Assembly (NCBI GenBank): GCA_017303875.1
Contig: JAFLBP010000023.1
Location: forward strand, 1 to 64,000
Length of the DNA stretch: 64,000 bases
Direction: 5' to 3'
Source of the DNA: Chitinophagales bacterium
GTDB taxonomy: Bacteria > Bacteroidota > Bacteroidia > Chitinophagales > Saprospiraceae
Part shown: one piece after another, positions 30,044-37,319 of the stretch
How positions within the stretch are numbered: the first letter of the stretch is position 1
Layout of the letters: each line of letters opens with the position of its first letter
Made by a program: the position numbers and the translations under genes
The notes under the pieces: generated by a model
What the model saw: only the letters and a program-made list of their open reading frames with translations
Database searches by the model: none
What the model was told of the DNA's origin: nothing

Positions 30044-30658
30044 ATGAGCAACAAATATAAAATACGCGATCAACATGGGCTACATTTCCTGACTTGTTCC
30101 ATTGTCGGCTGGGTGGATTTGTTCAGTCGGCAGGTGTATCGGGATATGGTGCTTGAGAGTTGGCGGTATTGCCAGGAACACAAAGGTTTTCAGGTACATG
30201 CCTACACTTTTATGTCAAACCATTTGCACCTGATTGCCAGTTGTCGGGCGCCTTATCGCCTTGAAGCGGCTATGCGGGACTGGAAACATTTTACCGCCAC
30301 TCAAATACTGCGCTATCTGAACGATAATACACAGCCGGAGAGTCGCCGGGAATGGTTGTTGTACCTGTTTAGTTACTTTGCTTTAGGTAAAAAAAGCAAG
30401 CAAACTTATCAAATCTGGCAGCATGACAACCATCCTGTTGAATTGTTTAGTGAGGAGGTAATCGCTCAGAAAATGAGTTATATCCATCACAATGCGGTAC
30501 GTGCCGGACTTGTGGAACTGCCGGAGCAATGGCAGTATAGCAGTGCCTCTTTTTATGCAGCCCATTCGGAAAATACGCCGTTTCAGGCGCCACCTTCGGT
30601 AAATATTTTGCCTGTTTGGCAGTGGTTTTATGAGGAAGGCCCGGGCGGATATGTTTAG
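30044..30658 (+). CDS. REP-associated tyrosine transposase (RAYT, Y1 HUH family)
   Basis: A 204-residue single-strand DNA transposase of the Y1 (IS200/RAYT) group. The HUH metal motif is H60-L-H62 in FMSNHLHLI, and the catalytic tyrosine is very probably Y146 in KMSYIHHNAVRAGLV, the typical RAYT C-terminal motif. The segment before it (YQIWQHDNHPVEL) is also characteristic. The ATG at 30044 is chosen because the in-frame sequence upstream is REP sequence. It is flanked by inverted REP-A copies 45 nt upstream and 23 nt downstream, giving a compact 777-bp module. In enterobacteria and pseudomonads, such enzymes bind and cleave REP hairpins and are thought to spread them. Confidence 0.93.
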   Translation: MSNKYKIRDQHGLHFLTCSIVGWVDLFSRQVYRDMVLESWRYCQEHKGFQVHAYTFMSNHLHLIASCRAPYRLEAAMRDWKHFTATQILRYLNDNTQPESRREWLLYLFSYFALGKKSKQTYQIWQHDNHPVELFSEEVIAQKMSYIHHNAVRAGLVELPEQWQYSSASFYAAHSENTPFQAPPSVNILPVWQWFYEEGPGGYV

Positions 30659-30681
30659 TGAATGTCGGGATTGGGGGGGGG

Positions 30682-30727
30682 CGGGTAGAACCCGAAAGAT
30701 TGTGGGCACGAGGTAGAACCTCGCGCC
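30682..30727 (-). repeat. REP-A copy 5, right flank of RAYT (inverted)
   Basis: Hairpin 2 (CGGGT-AGA-ACCCG, 30682-30694) comes first, then hairpin 1 (CGAGGT-AGA-ACCTCG, 30709-30723) within longer GGC/GCC arms. This is the mirror image of copy 4, as expected for the ends of a RAYT module. Its triloop on the reverse strand is TCT rather than TCC. Confidence 0.95.
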
Positions 30728-30787
30728 AGCGTGCGCAAAGGTCGTTAAGGAATATGCTAAACAGCAGGACATTTGTCGCCAATCCAA

Positions 30788-30795
30788 TATATTTG
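30788..30795 (+). promoter_or_regulatory. -7 element directly before the DUF192 start
   Basis: TATATTTG ends 4 nt before the ATG at 30800, so the transcript would be leaderless or nearly so. Confidence 0.5.
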
Positions 30796-30799
30796 CCCC

Positions 30800-31384
30800 A
30801 TGAAAAAACTTGCACAATACGCGCTGTTACTGCCTTTGTTTGCACTTCTCAGCGCCTGTGGCGGCGATGCCGAAAGCAGCAGCACCCGCACCAATAGCAA
30901 CCCGGCCGGCACTTCTTCCGCTTCAAGTGCCACCGTACAACAAACGCCAGCCAAAGAACCTGTTTTTGTCAAGGAAGGCGAACTGAGTTTCCGCAATCCG
31001 GACGGCAAAAAAGTGATACACCGCTTAGATATTGAACTGGCAGAAACCAGCGAAGAACGGCAGCAGGGTCTGATGTACCGCAAAAGTATGCAGGACGGAC
31101 AGGGCATGCTCTTCGTTTTTGAAACGGAAGAACCCCAGGCGTTCTGGATGCGCAATACCTATATTCCCCTGGATATCATTTATGTAAATAGCAAATTTCA
31201 GGTGGTCTCCATCCAGAAAAACTGCAAAATCCTGAACGATACGCCCTTGCCTTCCGGCGCCGCCGCGCAATATGTGGTAGAAATCAACGGCGGTTTGTCG
31301 GATAAATTAGGCATCAAAACCGGCTCGGTGATTGAATGGCAAAACCTGCTCACCGGACAACATTTCGGGGAGAGTTTGTTTTAG
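30800..31384 (+). CDS. DUF192 lipoprotein
   Basis: A 194-residue lipoprotein with an N-terminal signal and lipobox LLSAC-GG, a Ser/Thr/Ala-rich linker, then a DUF192 domain (about 60-190): LDIELAETSEERQQGLMYRKSM, GMLFVFETEEPQAFWMRNTYIPLDIIYVNSKFQVVSIQ, and the closing YVVEINGGLSDKLGIKTGSVIEW. DUF192 is widespread, and its role is unresolved. The stop codon TAG touches the left end of a MITE-like element. Confidence 0.88.
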   Translation: MKKLAQYALLLPLFALLSACGGDAESSSTRTNSNPAGTSSASSATVQQTPAKEPVFVKEGELSFRNPDGKKVIHRLDIELAETSEERQQGLMYRKSMQDGQGMLFVFETEEPQAFWMRNTYIPLDIIYVNSKFQVVSIQKNCKILNDTPLPSGAAAQYVVEINGGLSDKLGIKTGSVIEWQNLLTGQHFGESLF

Positions 31385-31543
31385 AGCATGTTCGGAAATT
31401 CATCAATCGGCTGCAAGCGGCAAATTTCCTGCTGCACTGCGTTGGTTTTCTTCGTCGTAGCTGCCGGCTACGCCTGTGAAAACCGCCTTGTTCAGCATAA
31501 AATTTGCTCGCTTTCGCGCGATCATGAACTCCCAAACATGCTC
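31384..31543. mobile_element. MITE-like element, copy A
   Basis: The element is about 160 bp with imperfect terminal inverted repeats of ~20 nt (GAGCATGTTCGG... and its near complement ...CCAAACATGCTC). TTA occurs on both sides, consistent with a 3-bp target duplication. The inside is ~80% similar to copy B at 35695. It has no coding capacity of its own. Confidence 0.75.
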
Positions 31544-31560
31544 TTAGCGCTTGTTTTTAA

Positions 31561-31896
31561 ATGGCCATGATCAGCTTCGACGATTTTTTAAAAACTGACA
31601 TCCGCGTCGGCACGATTCTCGCGGTGGAAGCCTTCCCCGAGGCCCGCAAACCGGCGTATAAATTGCGCATAGACTTTGGTCCGGAAATCGGGGAGAAGCG
31701 CAGCAGCGCACAGATCACCGCGCTGTACGCAGCGGAGGCATTAATCGGCACCCAGGTACTGGCGGTGGTCAATTTTCCGCCCCGTCAGATCGCTACTTTT
31801 TTCTCCGAAGTACTGGTGCTTGGCCTGGAAACGGAAGCCGGTGTGGTACTGCTTCGCCCCGAGCGCCCGACACCCAACGGCACACGTATGTCCTGA
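31561..31896 (+). CDS. csaA: CsaA-like tRNA-binding protein
   Basis: An 111-residue EMAP-II/OB-fold protein (ATG at 31561 or 31567). It shows the family pattern FLKTDIRVGTILAVEAFPEARKPAYKLRIDFGPEIGEKRSSAQIT, then VLAVVNFPPRQIATFFSEVLVLG and the closing VVLLRPERPTPNGTRM. CsaA of Bacillus binds tRNA and has export-chaperone activity. Length and motifs fit the family. It lies between a MITE-like element and an ABC exporter gene. Confidence 0.93.
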   Translation: MAMISFDDFLKTDIRVGTILAVEAFPEARKPAYKLRIDFGPEIGEKRSSAQITALYAAEALIGTQVLAVVNFPPRQIATFFSEVLVLGLETEAGVVLLRPERPTPNGTRMS

Positions 31897-31986
31897 TTAA
31901 CAGCAATTGATAGGGCAATTCTGTCTGTAAATGGTAAAAAACAGGCAGTGTGGCTAAATTATTACTATGATCTGCGCGGCGTTGCA

Positions 31987-31994
31987 GACCTTTG
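31987..31994 (+). promoter_or_regulatory. -7-like element before the ABC exporter
   Basis: GACCTTTG differs from TAnnTTTG at the first base and ends 6 nt before the ATG at 32001. It is another possible leaderless start. Confidence 0.3.
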
Positions 31995-32000
31995 CGAACT

Positions 32001-33803
32001 ATGTCACAAGAAGCAGTTACGTCCAAACCAAAGTTAACGAGAGAAGGCCTGCGCGAGGCGCTTGCACTTTTCCAGTTCGTTCGCCCTTATCGCGTTCATT
32101 TTTTTGTCGGTATTTTCCTGCTCTTCCTTTCGAGCACGGTATTTATGATCTTTCCCTATGTGGTGGGGCTGATGCTGGATATTGCTCAGGGCAAGCCTGC
32201 CACGCTGGCCGGTTATCCGATGGATTTGTCGAAAATAGGTGTTTTACTCATCGTTACCCTCGTTTTTCAGGGATTTGTATCCTATTTCCGCGTCACGCTG
32301 TTTGCCGTGGTCAGTGAGCGCGGCACTGCGGATATTCGCATTGCCCTTTATCAAAAACTGATCAGCTTGCCGATGGTATTTTTTGAAAAAAGCAGGGTAG
32401 GGGAGTTGGTCAGCCGAGTAGCCAATGATGTAGATAAAATTTACAATACCTTTTATTTTGTGCTGGCCGAATTTTTGCGCCAGATCATCCTGCTGATCGG
32501 CGGTATCATTTTCCTGGCTTGGCAAACCCCGCATTTGGCGGGCATCATGCTGGCTTCCTTCCCGATTTTTGTGGTGGGCGCCATGATTTTCGGACGTTAC
32601 ATCCGCAAACTTTCCAAAGAGCGGCAGCAAATTCTGGGCGATACAAATACCATTCTCGACGAAACATTGCAAGCCATCAACGCCGTGAAGGCTTTTGCCA
32701 ATGAAGCCTTCGAAATTGCCCGCTACCGCCGCATCAACGATAAAGTAATCAATACTTCGCTGAAATTTGCTTCCGGGCGCGCACTTTTTGCAGCTTTCAT
32801 TATCACTATCCTTTTCGGCGCCCTGTTTTTTGTGATCTGGACGGGTATGCGCATGGTGGAAACCAATGAAATAACGGCCGGACAATTGGTTTCTTTTGTC
32901 ACTTTTACGGGCGTTGTAGGGGCTTCCATCGCTGGTTTGGGTAATTTTTACTCCGAATTGGTAAGTGCAATCGGCGCGACGGAACGGGTGCGCGAGATCT
33001 TGCGCAGCGACACCGAATTTGCCCTGCGCCCGCAAACCAATAAAGCCGCCGGCCGCCTGAAAGGCAATATTCAATTTCGGGACATCCACTTTTCTTACCC
33101 AACCCGCGCAGACGTGCCGGTGCTTAAAGGCGTGACATTTGGCATTCAATCCGGCAGCAAAGTGGCCTTGGTCGGACAAAGTGGCGCCGGGAAATCGACC
33201 ATCATGCAGCTCCTGCTGCAATTTCATCAGGCTATTTCTGGCAGTATTGAAATCGACGGGGTAAATATTCAGGACTATGATCTGAGCGACTACCGCCACA
33301 ACTTCGCCCTTGTACCGCAAGAGGTGATTTTGTTTGGCGGCACCATTCGTGAAAATATCCTGTACGGTAAACCCGATGCCCCGGAGGCTGAAATCATTGA
33401 GGCTGCCAAACAGGCCAAATGCTGGGAGTTTATCAGCGCCTTCCCGGAAGGATTAGATACTATCGTCGGCGAACGCGGCATCCGTCTTTCCGGCGGGCAG
33501 CGCCAACGCATCGCCATTGCGCGGGCTATCCTGCGCAATCCTTCCATTTTGCTGCTCGACGAGGCCACTTCCTCGCTGGATGCCGAAAGCGAACGCGATG
33601 TACAGGAGGCGCTCAATAACCTTATGGAAAGCCGTACGAGCATCATTATTGCGCACCGCCTGGCTACCATCCGCGAAGCTGATCAGATTTTTGTGCTGGA
33701 TGGCGGACAGATTGTTGAGCAGGGCCGTCACGATGAATTGTATGCCAATACTGAAGGCCTTTATCACAGCCTGGCAAAACTACAGTTCAGTGAAGTCGGT
33801 TAA
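32001..33803 (+). CDS. ABC exporter, fused permease and ATPase (MsbA/MDR type)
   Basis: A 600-residue half-transporter that works as a homodimer. The N-terminal ~320 residues contain six membrane helices (FFVGIFLLFLSSTVFMIFPYVVGLML; VLLIVTLVFQGFVSYF; AAFIITILFGALFFVIW and others). The ATPase domain has Walker A GQSGAGKST at about 392-400, the Q-loop LVPQEVILF, signature LSGGQ at 496-500, Walker B ILLLDEATSSLD at about 515-526 and the H-loop AHRLAT. Lipid or drug export is the usual role; the substrate is unknown. The start is ATG 32001 (MSQEAVTSK). Its stop lies at the beginning of a heptad tract. Confidence 0.93.
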   Translation: MSQEAVTSKPKLTREGLREALALFQFVRPYRVHFFVGIFLLFLSSTVFMIFPYVVGLMLDIAQGKPATLAGYPMDLSKIGVLLIVTLVFQGFVSYFRVTLFAVVSERGTADIRIALYQKLISLPMVFFEKSRVGELVSRVANDVDKIYNTFYFVLAEFLRQIILLIGGIIFLAWQTPHLAGIMLASFPIFVVGAMIFGRYIRKLSKERQQILGDTNTILDETLQAINAVKAFANEAFEIARYRRINDKVINTSLKFASGRALFAAFIITILFGALFFVIWTGMRMVETNEITAGQLVSFVTFTGVVGASIAGLGNFYSELVSAIGATERVREILRSDTEFALRPQTNKAAGRLKGNIQFRDIHFSYPTRADVPVLKGVTFGIQSGSKVALVGQSGAGKSTIMQLLLQFHQAISGSIEIDGVNIQDYDLSDYRHNFALVPQEVILFGGTIRENILYGKPDAPEAEIIEAAKQAKCWEFISAFPEGLDTIVGERGIRLSGGQRQRIAIARAILRNPSILLLDEATSSLDAESERDVQEALNNLMESRTSIIIAHRLATIREADQIFVLDGGQIVEQGRHDELYANTEGLYHSLAKLQFSEVG

Positions 33804-33980
33804 CAGTGAGCAGTTATCAGTCAACAGTTATCAGTCAGCAGTTATCAGTCAACAGTGAGCAGTTAACAGCTAACTGCCCCCTGATAACTGCTGACTGATA
33901 ACTGCTGACTGATAACTGCTGACTGATAACTGTTAACTGCTGACTGATAACTGTTAACTGCTGACTGATAACTGTTAACT
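33804..33980. repeat. Heptad repeat tract (ACTGNNN / NNNCAGT) between convergent genes
   Basis: The left half is heptads ending in CAGT (TATCAGT, CAACAGT, GAGCAGT, CAGCAGT). The right half is heptads beginning ACTG (ACTGCTG, ACTGATA, ACTGTTA). The halves are inverted copies, so the whole tract can fold into a large hairpin between the convergent ABC exporter and gldN genes. Confidence 0.85.
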
Positions 33981-33984
33981 GATC

Positions 33985-34866
33985 TCACTGTTGCCACATA
34001 TCGTGTTCAAAGTTGAAGATGGCATCCTGGATGCGGCGGCCTTCCATGAGGGCATCCACGCCGGTAAGGTAATTTTCAATTTTGCGATCCAGCGTATTAC
34101 TTTCCTTGGTGATGACGGAAGCGAAAAAGCGCATTTCTAACCAGTCTTCCCAGGTCATATTGGCCGCTACATTACCGCCGGGTGTTACTACGCGGTGTTG
34201 CGCCAGTTCCTCACGGGCTGAAGGGTAATAGACCCAGAACAAGGGGCGCTCGAAGCGGAAATTGCCCATTTCATCCACATCATTGTACAAGGGAGCGATG
34301 CCGAGAATACGTACTTTCATCTGACTGGTGCGCGCGTCGAAGTACCAGCTTTCTTTGATGCGGTAGCGCTTGACGTTTTCCCAGTTAATCTCATTTTCCA
34401 CCACTTTTACAATTTCTTCGCCGGTTTCCACGTCCACCGTCATCACGGTATCGCGTTTGAAAAGCTGGTTGCGGATGGCAGTCGTGCTCATGCGGTTTTT
34501 GAACGCGTCGTCCTCACTGACATACATGGAGCCATCAAGCGCGCCTTCGCGCAAGGCTGTAAACAGCGGCGATTCGGGTGCAATGAAGGGCAGGTTTTGT
34601 TTTTCCCGCACATCCAGTACCCGCCAGATGCGTTTCTCCCATACAATGTCGGCTTCTCGCACGGGCGGGTAGGCGAGTACCTGGCGTTCTTCGGTGATAC
34701 TGCGGCGCACGACACCATCAACGGGTGTTTCGATGACGTCATCGGGGATGATTTCTGTAACTTCAACTTGTGCAGAAAGGGTGAATGGCGCAATGCTGGC
34801 GCCGAACAGACAGGCAAAAAGAAGGCCTGTCCGCAAAGACGAAGGTTTCGTCATGGCAGTGGTCAT
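33985..34866 (-). CDS. gldN: GldN/PorN, type IX secretion system component
   Basis: A periplasmic/outer-membrane ring partner of GldK (PorK) in the T9SS. 293 residues from the ATG at 34866 (ATG 34854 also possible). It has a signal peptide (LRTGLLFACLFGASIAPFTLSAQ) and the family core: READIVWEKRIWRVLDVREKQNLPF, GLDG-like ALDGSMYVSEDD, VKRYRIKESWYFDARTSQMKVRILGIAPLYN, FWVYYPSAREELAQHRV, and WEDWLEMRFFASVITKESNTLDRKIENYL. It stands alone here, without gldK-L-M. The many T9SS cargo genes in the window need this system. A 9-bp hairpin (GCCTGCAAA/TTTGCAGGC) lies just before the start codon. Confidence 0.9.
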   Translation of the reverse strand: MTTAMTKPSSLRTGLLFACLFGASIAPFTLSAQVEVTEIIPDDVIETPVDGVVRRSITEERQVLAYPPVREADIVWEKRIWRVLDVREKQNLPFIAPESPLFTALREGALDGSMYVSEDDAFKNRMSTTAIRNQLFKRDTVMTVDVETGEEIVKVVENEINWENVKRYRIKESWYFDARTSQMKVRILGIAPLYNDVDEMGNFRFERPLFWVYYPSAREELAQHRVVTPGGNVAANMTWEDWLEMRFFASVITKESNTLDRKIENYLTGVDALMEGRRIQDAIFNFEHDMWQQ

Positions 34867-35260
34867 TTGTGCCTGCAAACAGGTTTCCCCTTTGCAGGCG
34901 TGTTTAGTAATTTTGTTGAAAAAGATTAAATATCACTTTCCTGCCTTGCGCTGGTACAACACAAGACGAAAAGGATTAGAAAAGATTATTGTCGGTAATG
35001 ATGTAATCGGAAAGGATAAAAATTGAACGAGGTCTTAAAAATTCGTATTTCGATTGTTAAAAAATTTAACATTTGAGGCACAGTACTTCATTTCCTACAG
35101 ATAGCGCAGATTTAATACAGGTTTCTCTGCGTAATCTGCGAGCCAATCTGCGCTATCTGCGGGAAATAATCTACTGCACCCAACCTAAAAACATTTATTT
35201 ACGATAAGCGCTATAACGCAATTCACCTAAACGCCCAAATGGGCACAAAACCCTTGTAAC
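34867..35260. other. Intergenic region with inverted repeat
   Basis: It separates divergent genes. A 15-bp perfect inverted repeat (CAGATAGCGCAGATT at 35098-35112, complement at 35145-35159) encloses further ATCTGCG words. No gene or clear promoter was recognised. Confidence 0.45.
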
Positions 35261-35695
35261 ATGAAAAATTTTGCATTGCTTGCCCTCGTCCTTTGTACGC
35301 TTACCGCCTGCGAGCGCTGTAAAGACGACCCTGCGCCTCTGGATTTTTCGACCGGAGAAACGTTTGAAGCGACGCTACTCGCCGAACGCTGCTGGCAGGA
35401 TAATTGCCGGGAAACGCCTTACTGGGAAGGCCAGAACATTATAACCCGCGGTGTGATTGATCGCGTCAGTGTAGCGCCCGACAGCACCCGCTGTTTTTTG
35501 CTCGACAACAGCGGTCATCCGGCCATTGAGGTACGCTTTTTAGCCAAAAGAACGTTAATTTTACAAAAAATAAATACCAATACCGGCCCCTGTACCTTCA
35601 GCGCGCGCGGCGCCAGTCAGGATCTGCCCATGAACGGCTCCTGCGCGCGCGTGCTGGCGCTGGAAATTTCGGATACGACGCAAGTGCGGTTTTAA
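35261..35695 (+). CDS. Small lipoprotein, unknown function
   Basis: A 144-residue lipoprotein with signal MKNFALLALVLCTLTAC and lipobox Cys17. The mature part contains six further cysteines in a beta-rich sequence (ERCWQDNCRETPYWEGQNIITRGVIDRVSVAPDSTRCFLLDN; SCARVLALEIS), resembling an OB-like fold. No family was recognised. Its TAA stop touches the left end of MITE-like copy B. Confidence 0.65.
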   Translation: MKNFALLALVLCTLTACERCKDDPAPLDFSTGETFEATLLAERCWQDNCRETPYWEGQNIITRGVIDRVSVAPDSTRCFLLDNSGHPAIEVRFLAKRTLILQKINTNTGPCTFSARGASQDLPMNGSCARVLALEISDTTQVRF

Positions 35696-35855
35696 GTGCT
35701 TGTTCGGGAATTCATCAATCGGTTGCAAGCGGCAAATTTTATGCTGCATTGCGTAGGTTTTCTTCGTCGTAACTGCCTGATTAGCCTGTGAAACCCGCCT
35801 TGTTCAGCACAAAATTTCCTCACATTCGCACGATCATGAAATCCCGAAGAAGCTC
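35695..35855. mobile_element. MITE-like element, copy B
   Basis: Homologous over its whole length to 31384-31543, with more decayed ends (left AGTGCTTGTTCGGG, right CCCGAAGAAGCTC). Like copy A it lies directly at the stop codon of the preceding gene, after TTTTA. Confidence 0.75.
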
Positions 35856-35871
35856 TAAAAATAAATACCTT

Positions 35872-36804
35872 ATGCTACGTTGCTTTGCCTTCTTGCTGCT
35901 ACTATTTTTGAGTCTGAAATTTCAGGCCCAAACCACCATTCCGCTCTATGAAAAAGGGAAAATTCCCAATGCCCGTCCTACTGCCCTGCGCGACTCAGCG
36001 GCCTGGTTTCCGATGGGCCAGCGCGACAGTATCTTGCTGACGCTCCGGGTAGTGGAGCCTAAATTGAGCATTTATTTGCCCGAAAAAAAGCATGCGACCG
36101 GCATGGGCGTGATCATTTGTCCGGGTGGCGGGTATGCCGTGCTGGCGATTAATTGGGAGGGCCACAGTTTTGCCAAAAAATTGCAGGCGCAGGGCATTGC
36201 TGCTTTCGTGCTGGAATACCGTTTGCCCAATGCGGAACTGTTTGACCAAAAGCAATTTGCGCCGTTGCAGGATGCCCAGCGCGCTTTGCAGATCGTTCGG
36301 GAAAATGCGCGGAAATGGGGTTTGAAGTCTGATAAAATCGGCATCATGGGTAGCTCGGCAGGCGGGCACCTGGCTGCTACGGCAGGAACGCATTTCGACA
36401 AGGCGTACATTCCCAACCCCGGGAATATCAATTTGCGCCCCGATTTTATGGTGCTGAATTATCCCGTCATCAGTTTCGCCGACAGCCTGACGCACGGCGG
36501 TTCGCGCAGTAAGCTCATCGGCGATGCTAACGGACAAATTCCGGAAGCAGAGAAAATATTGTTTTCCAATGAATTGCAGGTGAATGCCCAAACGCCGCCG
36601 ACCTTCATCACCCATGCCGTTGATGATGATGCGGTGCCGGTGCAAAATTCCCTGCTTTTTATGGCGGCGCTCCATCAGCATCGCGTGCCGGTAGCTTCCT
36701 TCTTTTACGCCCGCGGTGGCCACGGTTACGCGGACGACAATCCCTTCGCCGCGCTGGAATGGATGGATGCGGCGGTAGCCTGGATGCGCGCCCTTTTTGT
36801 CTGA
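35872..36804 (+). CDS. Secreted alpha/beta hydrolase (acetyl-esterase type)
   Basis: A 310-residue exported esterase from ATG 35872, which gives the signal peptide MLRCFAFLLLLFLSLKFQAQ. Upstream in-frame starts (35836, 35788) lie inside MITE sequence. It has the family pattern of bacterial xylan/feruloyl esterase-like hydrolases: IICPGGGYAVLAINWEGHSFAKKL (oxyanion HGG-like), nucleophile serine in GSSAGGHLA, the acid in THAVDDDAVPVQNS, and the catalytic histidine in ARGGHGYADDNP. Together with GH3, the second esterase and the sugar dehydrogenase downstream, it suggests breakdown of acetylated plant polysaccharide. Its last codons lie in a 57-bp inverted repeat. Confidence 0.85.
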   Translation: MLRCFAFLLLLFLSLKFQAQTTIPLYEKGKIPNARPTALRDSAAWFPMGQRDSILLTLRVVEPKLSIYLPEKKHATGMGVIICPGGGYAVLAINWEGHSFAKKLQAQGIAAFVLEYRLPNAELFDQKQFAPLQDAQRALQIVRENARKWGLKSDKIGIMGSSAGGHLAATAGTHFDKAYIPNPGNINLRPDFMVLNYPVISFADSLTHGGSRSKLIGDANGQIPEAEKILFSNELQVNAQTPPTFITHAVDDDAVPVQNSLLFMAALHQHRVPVASFFYARGGHGYADDNPFAALEWMDAAVAWMRALFV

Positions 36805-36958
36805 ACCGGGATTTGGGGGGATTTTGGGATTTCACGGATTGGATTTATCGTGATCATCAGGATTAATAATAGTATTACCCCAAATCCAGTTTATCGCAAT
36901 AAAATCCAATCCGTGAAATCCCAAAATCCCCCCAAATCCCGGTTCAGACAAAAAGGGC
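36790..36958. repeat. 57-bp perfect inverted repeat overlapping the esterase stop
   Basis: The left arm 36790-36846 includes the last four codons and the TGA of the esterase gene. The right arm 36902-36958 is its exact reverse complement. The loop is 55 nt. Words such as GGGATTTGGGGGG recur near 45757-45780. Confidence 0.9.
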
Positions 36959-37201
36959 ACAAGGCCGCATGCATGGTAAAAACATGACAACTTATTTTAT
37001 TCGGCATGACACGTAATTTCACTCCAACAATTCAATTCGCCTTTTAAATTAAAATAAAAAGTTTTAAAAATTGTGCCTGTAATTTTTTTTGATTTTCAAA
37101 GAATCATTCTCCGGGATGCATCTTTGCCAACTCAAAAGTCCCCCATATTCAAAATTGCAATGTTTTATTTTGCAAAATCAAAAATCCTTCAACTTCTGAT
37201 T

Positions 37202-37209
37202 TACATTTG
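37202..37209 (+). promoter_or_regulatory. -7 element of the ThuA/GSDH gene
   Basis: TACATTTG matches TAnnTTTG. The preceding sequence TTCTGATT is shared with the promoter at 52611. Confidence 0.5.
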
Positions 37210-37214
37210 CAGCA

Positions 37215-37240
37215 CAGCGCGAGGTTCCACCTCGTGACAT
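37215..37240 (+). repeat. REP-A copy 6 (hairpin 1 only)
   Basis: CGAGGT-TCC-ACCTCG with flanking CAGCG and TGACAT. It starts 6 nt after the -7 element and so lies at or just after the expected transcription start, in the leader of the next gene. Confidence 0.8.
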
Positions 37241-37319
37241 ACAGCCTGCCTGTCGTAAGACGCCGCTTTGGCCACTGAAAATCAAGGGGATTTTTTATTT
37301 TTCAACCAATCACAAACGC

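Larger units (their letters stand above)
36959..37319. other. Intergenic region upstream of the ThuA/GSDH gene
   Basis: AT-rich. It holds the promoter at 37202 and REP-A copy 6; nothing else is recognised. Confidence 0.45.

Noticed and set aside
35788..35871. Upstream starts of the esterase gene
   Set aside because: They lie in MITE sequence; the ATG at 35872 begins a proper signal peptide.
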